Below are positions 25,435-32,324 of a DNA stretch of 34,505 nt, piece by piece. The number at the start of each line of letters is the position of its first letter. Within the stretch, counting starts at the first letter, position 1. The stretch covers positions 1 to 34,505 of the forward strand of contig JAFTWC010000062.1 in the NCBI GenBank assembly GCA_017465475.1, written 5' to 3'. Origin of the DNA: Lachnospiraceae bacterium. Lineage in GTDB: Bacteria; Bacillota; Clostridia; Lachnospirales; Lachnospiraceae. The notes below the pieces were generated by a model. That model was not told the origin of the DNA. It saw only the letters and a program-made list of their open reading frames with translations, and searched no databases. The position numbers were made by a program, and so were the translations under genes.

Positions 25435-27528
25435 CTACTCTTCTTCGCTTTGCTCCTCTTGTTCTTCTTCCTGTTCTTTGGAATTCTCTATTTCTTTAAA
25501 TAAGTCCTCCCAGGCAGCTTTCATCTCCTCATAATATTCCTCATCCCCGAATTCCTCCAGCATTTCCTCGAAGAATCCCTCTTTGAACGCTTTAAAAAAT
25601 TCTTCATCTTCTGCCGCCAGCTCCAGCATGAGGTAAAATACATATTCCCACTCGTCCTCCGGCATGTTGTCAAAGGTATCCTCATCCCAGCTGTTCATCC
25701 AATCTTCCACTTCTCTGGTATAAAGAATGAATTCATGTTCTTCCAGCTCGTAGGCCTTATCTGCAATCTCCCATGCCAGATAGTCCAAAAATGCAATGTA
25801 ATCTTCTGCAGTCTCTACTTCACTTGCAACATCACAATAATCCGCAATCTCCGTGTCAAACATGCCCTTCTTTTCCACCACGTTAACACGAATCTTTGCT
25901 TTCTTTCCGCTTCCGTCCTGCGCCTCTACCGTAATAATGGCTGACCCGGTTCGCAGTCCCTTTATTTTTCCGTATTCGGACACGGATACTATATGCGGTT
26001 TGGAAGATTTATACGACAGGGACTGATCCGTAGCCATATGCGGAGTAATCTCCGGATCCAAGGAATAACTTCTTCCCAAACGCAGGTTAATCTCATCCTC
26101 TTCGAACTGAATGGATTTTACATAAATGCGCGGCGTACAATCCGCAATAATATAGGTACCCGGCTGGAACATTTTGAACTCATAGGTTCCGTCGTTTAAA
26201 AACTCGCCGTTCATCTGGGCCATAATGGTTTTCTTGTTCGGGGTATAGAACACACCAAACATTTCCTTATCGATTCCATCCGGCACGGTTACCTTCATAG
26301 TCATCGGCAGATAGGAATCCAGTTCCGGTCCGTCAAAAATCACTTCGAAAGCCATATATTTATCGGACTTTACCGAGCGACGCATGGCCTTTTCCACGCT
26401 CTGTATGCTTACCTTTTCGATTCGCACTCCCTTCGGGTCCGCCTTCCCGCCTACCGCCAGTTTGATTTCGGATGTCAGGCCGTTATCCCGAATCACCTTA
26501 TATGCACTATTTTCATAGTCGATAATCTCTGCTTCTACACCGCGTACGGTAATATGGGCAGTGGCTTTGTCGCAGAATACGGTAATCAGGTTATCTCCAA
26601 TCTTATAAATCACGGAACCGGACAGACTGAAGCCGGTCACTGTATCTTTACTTCCGTCATTAAAGGTCGCCGTTACTTTAATATCTTCTTTCGCCACTGA
26701 TTTTCCTACCACCACCGGCAAGCCCGTGTACTCCGCTTCAATGCTCACTACCGTCTTTGCCAGTCCTGTCACGGACACTTCCTGGGATAAGCCTCCGAAG
26801 GACACTACCATCGTATTTTTCCCTTCCCGTTGTACGATAGACGGGGACAGTTCAAACGAAGTAACTTCCTCCATTGTGCCGTCGTTATAAAGCACACTGA
26901 CATAAAAATCTTCCCGTTTTGGTGTATTTCCCACAATTACCGGAGAACCGCTGTACATTGCATATAAACTCTCCGGCTTTTTCTCTTTCTTACCTTCCAC
27001 AACAAATGTAACGCTTACATCATCATAAACAACCTTAAATTCATTTTTCCCGAGATTTGCTACCGTTGTATGAGACAGCGTATAGTCCAGTACTTTTTCT
27101 ACCGACCCGTCCGTATAATATGCCGTAACGGTGATTTTATCCCGCACCAGCTGCTCTCCTATGGTTGCACTGGTTGTTTCATAGTAGGCATCAATAAACA
27201 TCGCCTTTTTTCCCATTACGGTAAAGGAAGATTTGATTCCCTCACTATATATTTCGATTTCATTCATACCATCCTTGTTCACCACATAGGTAGACAAAGA
27301 AAAATCTTTTAACTTCTCATAGCTACCGTCCGAATACATGCCCATAACGGTCAACTTATCCAGTTTTATGGACTCACCTACCCGAAGGGTATCTCCGGTA
27401 TATACCGCTGTAATATCCGAAAGGCGCTTCGGTGCCGCCTGCGCCGCTTTTCCCGGAACTGTCAATAACACCGTTGCTACTATTATTAAAAATGCAAAAA
27501 AACGGATTCTTTTTTTCATTTTATTCAT
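25435..27528 (-). CDS. Secreted Ig-like (Big) domain surface protein, acidic tail
   Basis: Exported 697-aa protein; start 27528 follows AGGAGGTG at good spacing. Signal peptide about 1-31 (ends AAQAA). Four tandem Ig-like modules (about 36-330) share a pattern: a [YF]TG/YSG start, V[VR]G, a KxDxxVTA strand, a YNDGS/FNDGS turn and a closing V.G strand. A beta-rich segment (about 335-470) follows, then a Big_2 domain (about 475-560, SLDPEITPHMATDQSLSYKS). The last about 125 residues are helical and very acidic (Glu/Asp/Trp/Tyr-rich, ending EEQEEQSEEE). No LPxTG, TM or lipobox. A sigma-28-type promoter at 27565-27591 suggests co-expression with flagella. Function unknown; adhesin or filament-associated roles are possible. 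Confidence 0.88.
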   Translation of the reverse strand: MNKMKKRIRFFAFLIIVATVLLTVPGKAAQAAPKRLSDITAVYTGDTLRVGESIKLDKLTVMGMYSDGSYEKLKDFSLSTYVVNKDGMNEIEIYSEGIKSSFTVMGKKAMFIDAYYETTSATIGEQLVRDKITVTAYYTDGSVEKVLDYTLSHTTVANLGKNEFKVVYDDVSVTFVVEGKKEKKPESLYAMYSGSPVIVGNTPKREDFYVSVLYNDGTMEEVTSFELSPSIVQREGKNTMVVSFGGLSQEVSVTGLAKTVVSIEAEYTGLPVVVGKSVAKEDIKVTATFNDGSKDTVTGFSLSGSVIYKIGDNLITVFCDKATAHITVRGVEAEIIDYENSAYKVIRDNGLTSEIKLAVGGKADPKGVRIEKVSIQSVEKAMRRSVKSDKYMAFEVIFDGPELDSYLPMTMKVTVPDGIDKEMFGVFYTPNKKTIMAQMNGEFLNDGTYEFKMFQPGTYIIADCTPRIYVKSIQFEEDEINLRLGRSYSLDPEITPHMATDQSLSYKSSKPHIVSVSEYGKIKGLRTGSAIITVEAQDGSGKKAKIRVNVVEKKGMFDTEIADYCDVASEVETAEDYIAFLDYLAWEIADKAYELEEHEFILYTREVEDWMNSWDEDTFDNMPEDEWEYVFYLMLELAAEDEEFFKAFKEGFFEEMLEEFGDEEYYEEMKAAWEDLFKEIENSKEQEEEQEEQSEEE

Positions 27529-27564
27529 ATCGCACCTCCTGTAGGGCGAACTACCCCATATAAT

Positions 27565-27591
27565 ATATCGGACAGAGTTTTGGGAAACTTA
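27565..27591 (-). promoter_or_regulatory. Sigma-28-type promoter of Ig-like surface protein
   Basis: The minus strand reads TAAG (27591-27588), exactly 15 nt, TCCGATAT (27572-27565). The flagellin promoter here is TAAG-N15-GCCGATAT, so only one base differs. The start site would be near 27558, about 30 nt before the ATG. No good sigma-A pair is seen in this gap. Confidence 0.78.
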
Positions 27592-27631
27592 ACAGTAAAA
27601 TTTTTTTACAGGAAATTGCGTAATTTTCTGT

Positions 27632-27673
27632 AAAGTAAAAAAGCGAAACCGTCCGTTTCCGAACAGTTCCGCT
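27632..27673 (-). terminator. Terminator with GAAA tetraloop
   Basis: On the minus strand AGCGGAACTGTTCG and CGGACGGTTTCGCT form a 14-bp stem (three G-U pairs) capped by GAAA, followed by six T's. It lies 190 bp after the M23 stop codon, so the M23 transcript has a long 3' region. Confidence 0.9.
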
Positions 27674-27682
27674 CATCTATAC

Positions 27683-27820
27683 TCAAGCAGTCAGCAAACC
27701 TTGTACCTTACCATGCCCTTGCAACATATTTCCAGTAGAAAATACCGACTGCATATTTTCATAAATATGTAACGCAGGTCTGCCGGGAACAGCCGGATTG
27801 CCGTTCCCCGTATACTTTAA
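27683..27820 (-). other. Unassigned 45-codon open frame before terminator
   Basis: Between the M23 gene and its terminator the minus strand has an open frame from an ATT at 27820 to TGA at 27685-27683. The first ATG is at 27754 (MQSVFSTGNMLQGHGKVQGL, 23 aa in all). No ribosome-binding site precedes either. The composition looks protein-like, so it may be a gene remnant, a very small gene or part of a structured 3' UTR (GGGAAC/GTTCCC and CATATTT/AAATATG pairs are present). No family is recognised. Confidence 0.3.
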
Positions 27821-27861
27821 TCTATGACAGTACTGTTGTCTTTGTTCCGGACTTTTACCGC

Positions 27862-28665
27862 TTACTGCAAAAACAACATCGGATTTACTGCTTCTCCTTT
27901 TTCCAGCACCTGAATATACAGGCCTGTCCCGTCTTCTGCGAAGTATCTTGTCGGTTGCGCCACAGTCGCAAACACAGTTCCCGCATCTACAAAATCGCCT
28001 TCCTTCACTGTTACATCAGAAAGCATTCCGTAGGTTATTTCATAGTCTTCTGCCACCCGCATGGTAACGGTAATTCCCGTCCGCAATTCCTCTTTCACGG
28101 AGGTAACCACACCGTCTGCCGCAGCACTGACATGAGTTCCCACCTCACCACTCAAAAAAACATAATCGCTGGTACGATAAGAATCCAAGGTTTTATGATA
28201 AATCGCATGATCCGGACTGTAAGCAATCAATGCTTCTCCGGTAATCGGCCACAGCATTCCCGTCTCTGCAGAAAAATTCAACCCTTTTATCACGCCGTCC
28301 GGGCTCAATACCGCAGTATCTTCCGGAGCAGTCGTCTCTGCTACCTGTTGCGTATCCGGTGTCGTAATCTCTGCCACCTGCTGCTTTGGCTCCGTTGTTT
28401 CCGGTGTATTCTCCTGCTTATCTGACTTCGGCTCCGCTGTCGGTACCGGTGTCACCTGCTGCACCGGATCTTGTTTTGCTATTTCCTTCGGTTGCTGTCC
28501 CGGAGTCGGTGTTGCATTTAAATCAATTCTGCCCGGTTCATTTTTATCTCCCTGATTCATCAGGCCTATCCCAAGCGCAGCCACCGCAATCAGAGCCGCC
28601 GCGCCAAAGGTTGCCACCAGATACATTCCTTTTTTCTTTGGCTGTTCCTCTGTCTTTTTCATCAT
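27862..28665 (-). CDS. Degenerate M23 (SpoIIQ-like) membrane protein
   Basis: Single-pass membrane protein of 267 aa with an extracellular LytM-type domain. The start at 28665 (ATG ATG AAA) is preferred to an upstream GTG at 28713 that lacks a ribosome-binding site; 28662 is equally possible. TM about 15-36 (MYLVATFGAAALIAVAALGI). A Thr/Pro/Gln/Glu linker (about 45-125) precedes the M23 fold (about 135-267). The C-terminus LYIQVLEKGEAVNPMLFL aligns with the HVHFELRKDGKAVNP segment known from SpoIIQ, but both zinc-site His residues are lost, so hydrolase activity is unlikely. SpoIIQ is the forespore partner of SpoIIIAH; whether this is its orthologue cannot be told. Confidence 0.75.
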   Translation of the reverse strand: MMKKTEEQPKKKGMYLVATFGAAALIAVAALGIGLMNQGDKNEPGRIDLNATPTPGQQPKEIAKQDPVQQVTPVPTAEPKSDKQENTPETTEPKQQVAEITTPDTQQVAETTAPEDTAVLSPDGVIKGLNFSAETGMLWPITGEALIAYSPDHAIYHKTLDSYRTSDYVFLSGEVGTHVSAAADGVVTSVKEELRTGITVTMRVAEDYEITYGMLSDVTVKEGDFVDAGTVFATVAQPTRYFAEDGTGLYIQVLEKGEAVNPMLFLQ

Positions 28666-28734
28666 CTCTTCCACGCCTTTCCTTTCCACTGCAAGCAAGG
28701 AAGCCTTCGCCACCCCGCAATTTCTTTTTTCGTA

Positions 28735-28740
28735 ACTATA
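28735..28740 (-). promoter_or_regulatory. Possible -10 of M23 gene
   Basis: Minus strand TATAGT, with a weak TTTCTT about 16 nt upstream. Weak evidence. Confidence 0.3.
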
Positions 28741-28805
28741 GTTTCACCTGAAATTCAAGAAATATACATCAGCAGAACGAATCCACGGAAGGGTTTCTTC
28801 TTTAC

Positions 28806-28854
28806 CCAACAAAGAAAGCAGAAAACCGCGACATTTCTTTTCGCAATTTTCTGC
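28806..28854 (-). terminator. Terminator of zinc-ribbon-hisC-queH operon
   Basis: GCAGAAAACCGCG (28818-28830) pairs with CGCAATTTTCTGC (28842-28854) through 13 bp including two G-U pairs. On the minus strand TTTCTTTGTT follows. Confidence 0.85.
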
Positions 28855-28896
28855 CTATATTGTATCCTTTTTTATTCTGTATATCCGCAACAACCG

Positions 28897-29547
28897 TTAC
28901 GGTTTCTCCGACGCTTCTTTACGCAGTCGTTGTTCTTCTTTTGAGAACACACAGCCGCAATAATCCTGACGATACAATCCGTACTGTGCCGACAGTTCCG
29001 TGGAACGTTTATACCCGTTTTTCTTTTTAAAATCCGAATATAAATAGGAAAGTCCGTACTCCTCCGCCAAAGCCTCACCGATAGAATTTAACCTTACCGC
29101 ATCCTTTAACGGGCTGATGGACAATGTGGTAGTAAAATAATCAAATCCACCGCGTTTTGCAACTTCCGCAGCCTCTCTGAGCCGCATTTCATAGCAAACC
29201 GTGCAACGGTCTCCCCCTTCCGGGCACTGTTCCAATCCTTTTACAGCTTTATAAAACTGTTCCGGCACATACTCCCCTGCCAAAAACGAAACCGGATGTT
29301 TTGTAGGAAGCTCCGCAATCAACCGCCGTTGCTCCTCTACCCGAGCCATGTACTCTTTTTCCGGAGAAATATTCGGATTATAGTATAATACAGTAACAGA
29401 AAAATAATCCGACAAATACTCCAATACATAACTGCTGCACGGAGCACAGCAACTGTGCAACAAAAGTGTAGGAACTCTTCCCTCTTTTTGCTCCTTTGTA
29501 ATAAGTTCTTCCGTCTTCTTTTGATAGTTTACTTTCTGCATCTGCAT
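28897..29547 (-). CDS. queH: Epoxyqueuosine reductase QueH
   Basis: Last step of queuosine synthesis: reduces epoxyqueuosine in tRNA to queuosine. The start at 29547 (MQMQKVNYQ) is chosen because AAAGGAAACAGGTG is upstream; the longer frame to 29610 lacks a site. The product is 216 aa, normal for the family. Cys33, Cys34 and Cys37 in HSCCAPCSSY, YYNPNI at 55-60, Cys115 and Cys118 in DRCTVCYEMRL, and Cys197 and Cys199 in YRQDYCGC match the cysteine set that holds the QueH metal/iron-sulphur centres. It is the last gene of a three-gene run with hisC and a zinc-ribbon gene. Confidence 0.93.
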   Translation of the reverse strand: MQMQKVNYQKKTEELITKEQKEGRVPTLLLHSCCAPCSSYVLEYLSDYFSVTVLYYNPNISPEKEYMARVEEQRRLIAELPTKHPVSFLAGEYVPEQFYKAVKGLEQCPEGGDRCTVCYEMRLREAAEVAKRGGFDYFTTTLSISPLKDAVRLNSIGEALAEEYGLSYLYSDFKKKNGYKRSTELSAQYGLYRQDYCGCVFSKEEQRLRKEASEKP

Positions 29548-29632
29548 AGAATGCACCTGTTTCCTTTCGCTTGCGATTCCGCCACACACCCTTCGTCTGC
29601 CGGCTCCCAAACTCTTCTTCCGCCGTTACGGT

Positions 29633-30700
29633 CTATTTCCCAAGATAGTCCTTCAATCCCTCAACCAGCCGGTCCATCTGAGCATCGGTTCCGATGGTAA
29701 TTCTTAAATAGTTATCAATACGCGGTGTCTTAAAGTATCGTACAAAGATATGTTTTTCCCGCAACATGGTAAACAACTCCACTGCCGGTACACTTTCGTG
29801 GGTGGCAAACAGGAAGTTTGTTTTTGAATCCGGGAACGAAAATCCAAGTTCCGACAGCTCTTTCTTCATCCGTTCTCTTGTCGCTATTACTTTTTCCGTA
29901 GACTCCTTAAAATATGCGGTATCCTTCAATGCTTCCGCACCGCACATAATGGACGGATAATTCATGGTATAAGAATTGTAGGAGTTGCGCACCGCATAAA
30001 TGGCAGAAATCACACGCTCACTACCGAAGGCATATCCGATTCTCATGCCGGCCATGGAACGGGACTTGGAAAAGGTCTGCACCACCAGCAGATTTTCATA
30101 CTTATCCAAAAGAGAAAATGCCGATTCTCCTCCGAAATCAATGTAAGCCTCATCTACCACTACAATAGAGTCCTGATTGTGTTTTAAGATATCCTCAATA
30201 AAATCTACACCTACCGCAATGGAGGTCGGCGCATTGGGATTGGCGATAACAATGCCGCCGTTTTCTTCAAAATAATCTTCTTTTTTCATACAAAACTGTG
30301 CATCTAACGGCACTCTCTTATACGGTATACGGAACAAATCCGCCCATACATCATAGAAAGAGTATGTAATATCCGGAAACAAAATCGGCTTGTCCGAACA
30401 AAAGCAGGTCATGAAAATCATGCCCAAAACATCATCGGAACCTACGCCCACAAAAATACGTTCCGGCGCAATCTTGTACTGATTGGACAACTCATCCACC
30501 AATAACTTTGCGCTTGGATTCGGATATAAGGTAAGCTTACCGGCATCCATCTCCTTTAACAGCTTTGCCACACCCGGTGCCGGCGGATACGGATTCTCAT
30601 TTGTATTTAACTTAATCATATCCGGAAAATCCGGCTGTTCTCCCGGAACATACGGCGTAATTTCTCTTAACTTCTTTTCCCAATTCTTCATCTTACTCAT
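29633..30700 (-). CDS. hisC: Histidinol-phosphate aminotransferase
   Basis: PLP enzyme of histidine synthesis (imidazole-acetol phosphate to histidinol phosphate). About 355 aa. Class I/II aminotransferase motifs: LNTNENPYPP near residue 31, VGVGSDDVLGM, ANPNAPTS, VVDEAYIDF and the PLP lysine in TFSKSRSMAGMRIGYA (Lys212). ATG at 30700 is chosen; GTG at 30706 and ATG at 30691 are alternatives, since AAGGA overlaps the stop of the upstream zinc-ribbon gene. No other his genes are nearby. HisC homologues can act on other aromatic substrates, so the role in histidine synthesis is likely but not certain. Confidence 0.92.
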   Translation of the reverse strand: MSKMKNWEKKLREITPYVPGEQPDFPDMIKLNTNENPYPPAPGVAKLLKEMDAGKLTLYPNPSAKLLVDELSNQYKIAPERIFVGVGSDDVLGMIFMTCFCSDKPILFPDITYSFYDVWADLFRIPYKRVPLDAQFCMKKEDYFEENGGIVIANPNAPTSIAVGVDFIEDILKHNQDSIVVVDEAYIDFGGESAFSLLDKYENLLVVQTFSKSRSMAGMRIGYAFGSERVISAIYAVRNSYNSYTMNYPSIMCGAEALKDTAYFKESTEKVIATRERMKKELSELGFSFPDSKTNFLFATHESVPAVELFTMLREKHIFVRYFKTPRIDNYLRITIGTDAQMDRLVEGLKDYLGK

Positions 30701-30706
30701 CCTCAC

Positions 30707-30979
30707 TTATTCCTTATTTACTAATGCAGCACCACATTTATCACAATAAGACAGTCCGGTTAAGGTAGTCCCGTGACATGTCGGACAATTCATCCTGCTT
30801 GGGGGAATTTCCCGAAGCAAAATCGGATGTTCGCAATCCGCCGTTTGTTTCGCCAATACCTGCACCTGATCTTTCATCTCAAAATACTCCGCAGGGATTC
30901 CTTCCAGTTCCTCGCTGGTCTTACCGATTTGAATCTGTTTTTTCGGCAACAATCTGTATAACCTTTTTCGAAGGGACAT
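30707..30979 (-). CDS. Small zinc-ribbon protein
   Basis: A 90-aa protein with a basic N-terminus and a C-terminal treble-clef/zinc-ribbon: Cys65-Pro-Thr-Cys68 and Cys79-Asp-Lys-Cys82. No specific family recognised. AAAGGGGG precedes the ATG. It is the first gene of the run with hisC and queH; its stop is 6 bp from the hisC start, implying translational coupling. The function is unknown. Confidence 0.8.
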   Translation of the reverse strand: MSLRKRLYRLLPKKQIQIGKTSEELEGIPAEYFEMKDQVQVLAKQTADCEHPILLREIPPSRMNCPTCHGTTLTGLSYCDKCGAALVNKE

Positions 30980-31008
30980 AACATTCCCCCTTTCGCGATA
31001 TTGATTCT

Positions 31009-31037
31009 ATTGTAGACTCCTTTTCTTCAAAAAGCAA
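31009..31037 (-). promoter_or_regulatory. Sigma-A promoter of zinc-ribbon-hisC-queH operon
   Basis: Minus strand TTGCTT (31032-31037), 17 nt, TACAAT (31009-31014), about 30 nt before the first start. Confidence 0.7.
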
Positions 31038-31103
31038 GGGGAATTTACAATTGTGGTATCACATTAAAGCTTTGATGTAATAAAATTTTTACACGTTTTT
31101 ATA

Positions 31104-31132
31104 TTGACATTTTTAAATTTTGCCTTTATTCT
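31104..31132 (+). promoter_or_regulatory. Sigma-A promoter of response regulator
   Basis: TTGACA (31104-31109), 17 nt, TATTCT (31127-31132). The -35 is perfect and the -10 weak. Confidence 0.6.
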
Positions 31133-31177
31133 TATTATTATGATAATTTATGGCTTTTAAATTAATATGGAGAGTTT

Positions 31178-31978
31178 ATGAACATTATTTTAGTTGACGA
31201 CGACATGGCCTCCTTACGGCTGATTACAAAATTTTGCACCATGATTCCGGATATTACGGTAGCCGGGAGTTTTTCCGATGCCGAAGAAGCGTTTCTCTAT
31301 GCTAAAAATAATCCTGTAGAGGCTGCTATTTTAGATATTATCATGCCGATACAAGACGGTATTACCCTGGCGGACCGCTTGTACGAAACAAATCCGGATA
31401 TGCTGATTTTCTTTGCTACTGCCAGCGAACAGTTTGCCTTGTCCGCATTTCGCAGAAGGGCAGTCTCCTATATCACAAAGCCGTACAGTTTTTCCGATAT
31501 TTACGAAGCGGTGGAACGGGCAAAACTTCTTTGTTCTCAAAAACGAATCCATATCAAAGTACGTACCTTCGGGCATTTCGACATTTTTGTAAACGGTACT
31601 TTATTAAAATTCCCGCGTCAGAAATGTAAAGAACTGCTTGCCTTTTTTGTGGACCGCAAAGGCGGTGCCGTGACCGCAGAGCAGATTATCGACTCTCTTT
31701 GGGAAGAACGTTACGACGAGTCTGTCCGGGCCTACTTCCATGTTGTGTTACGGGATTTGAAAAAAGCCTTAAAGCAAGCCGGCATCGAAGAACTTCTTGT
31801 GTGCAACCGCAACCAGAATGCCATCAATCCTGCGCTGCTCGACTGCGACTATTACCGCTTTTTAGACGGTGACGTTTCCGCAATACAGGAATTTAATGAC
31901 GAATATATGGTGGATTACAGCTGGGCGGAACCCACCGTGGCCACTCTCATGCATAAAAAAAATAAATTTGTCCAATAA
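31178..31978 (+). CDS. Orphan response regulator, REC plus SARP-like DNA-binding domain
   Basis: Transcription regulator of 266 aa. The receiver domain (1-120) has the acidic pocket D7-D8-D9, phospho-acceptor Asp53 in ILDIIMP and Lys101 in YITKPYS. The second half (about 128-230) is a winged-helix OmpR/SARP-type domain (RTFGHFDIFVNG, LLAFFVDRKGGAVTAEQIID). The full BTAD repeat region of SARP proteins is missing. No histidine kinase is adjacent, so the input is unknown. GGAGA precedes the ATG. Confidence 0.9.
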   Translation: MNIILVDDDMASLRLITKFCTMIPDITVAGSFSDAEEAFLYAKNNPVEAAILDIIMPIQDGITLADRLYETNPDMLIFFATASEQFALSAFRRRAVSYITKPYSFSDIYEAVERAKLLCSQKRIHIKVRTFGHFDIFVNGTLLKFPRQKCKELLAFFVDRKGGAVTAEQIIDSLWEERYDESVRAYFHVVLRDLKKALKQAGIEELLVCNRNQNAINPALLDCDYYRFLDGDVSAIQEFNDEYMVDYSWAEPTVATLMHKKNKFVQ

Positions 31979-31995
31979 TTGTTAGAACACTGTCA

Positions 31996-32035
31996 TATAA
32001 TGGTAGCATAAACCAAGTACAGGAGGATGCTACCA
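31996..32035 (+). promoter_or_regulatory. -10 TATAAT and dyad around the ribosome-binding site
   Basis: TATAAT (31996-32001) has no clear -35. TGGTAGCAT (32001-32009) and ATGCTACCA (32027-32035) form a 9-bp dyad with a 17-nt loop that ends with AGGAGG (32021-32026). The last A is the first base of the start codon at 32035. It could be an RNA hairpin over the start, or a DNA operator, since the -10 overlaps the left arm by one base. Confidence 0.55.
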
Positions 32036-32295
32036 TGTCTTTAGCATATGCTTTCGATGCCGTAACTTATGAATACCGTTCTTTTACCCACATTTTAAAC
32101 ACCGAAGACAACTTATCCTATCTTGCCTACGGAATTGAAGTATATCGCCACGACTTTTCCGGATATGAAAAGGTGGACTGCATTCACGGCATTACTACCA
32201 AAAACGAAAAAATGAGCCACTTATTGGAGCTTTTAAACCGTGCCCAGGTTTCTCCGTGCCAGTTTCGTGATGTTATTGAAGATTTTCTGTCTTAA
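32035..32295 (+). CDS. Small conserved protein (DUF6514-like?)
   Basis: An 86-aa soluble protein with no signal or TM. The central YGIEVYR strand, the KMSHLLELLNRAQVSPCQFR helix and the ending DVIEDFL recall the DUF6514 family as I remember it; this is not verified. AGGAGG lies 8 nt before the ATG. Its neighbours are a response regulator (+) and a Csp-like gene (-). The function is unknown. Confidence 0.75.
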   Translation: MSLAYAFDAVTYEYRSFTHILNTEDNLSYLAYGIEVYRHDFSGYEKVDCIHGITTKNEKMSHLLELLNRAQVSPCQFRDVIEDFLS

Positions 32296-32324
32296 GCATC
32301 GCCATAGATTGTCTCGGAGTCACA

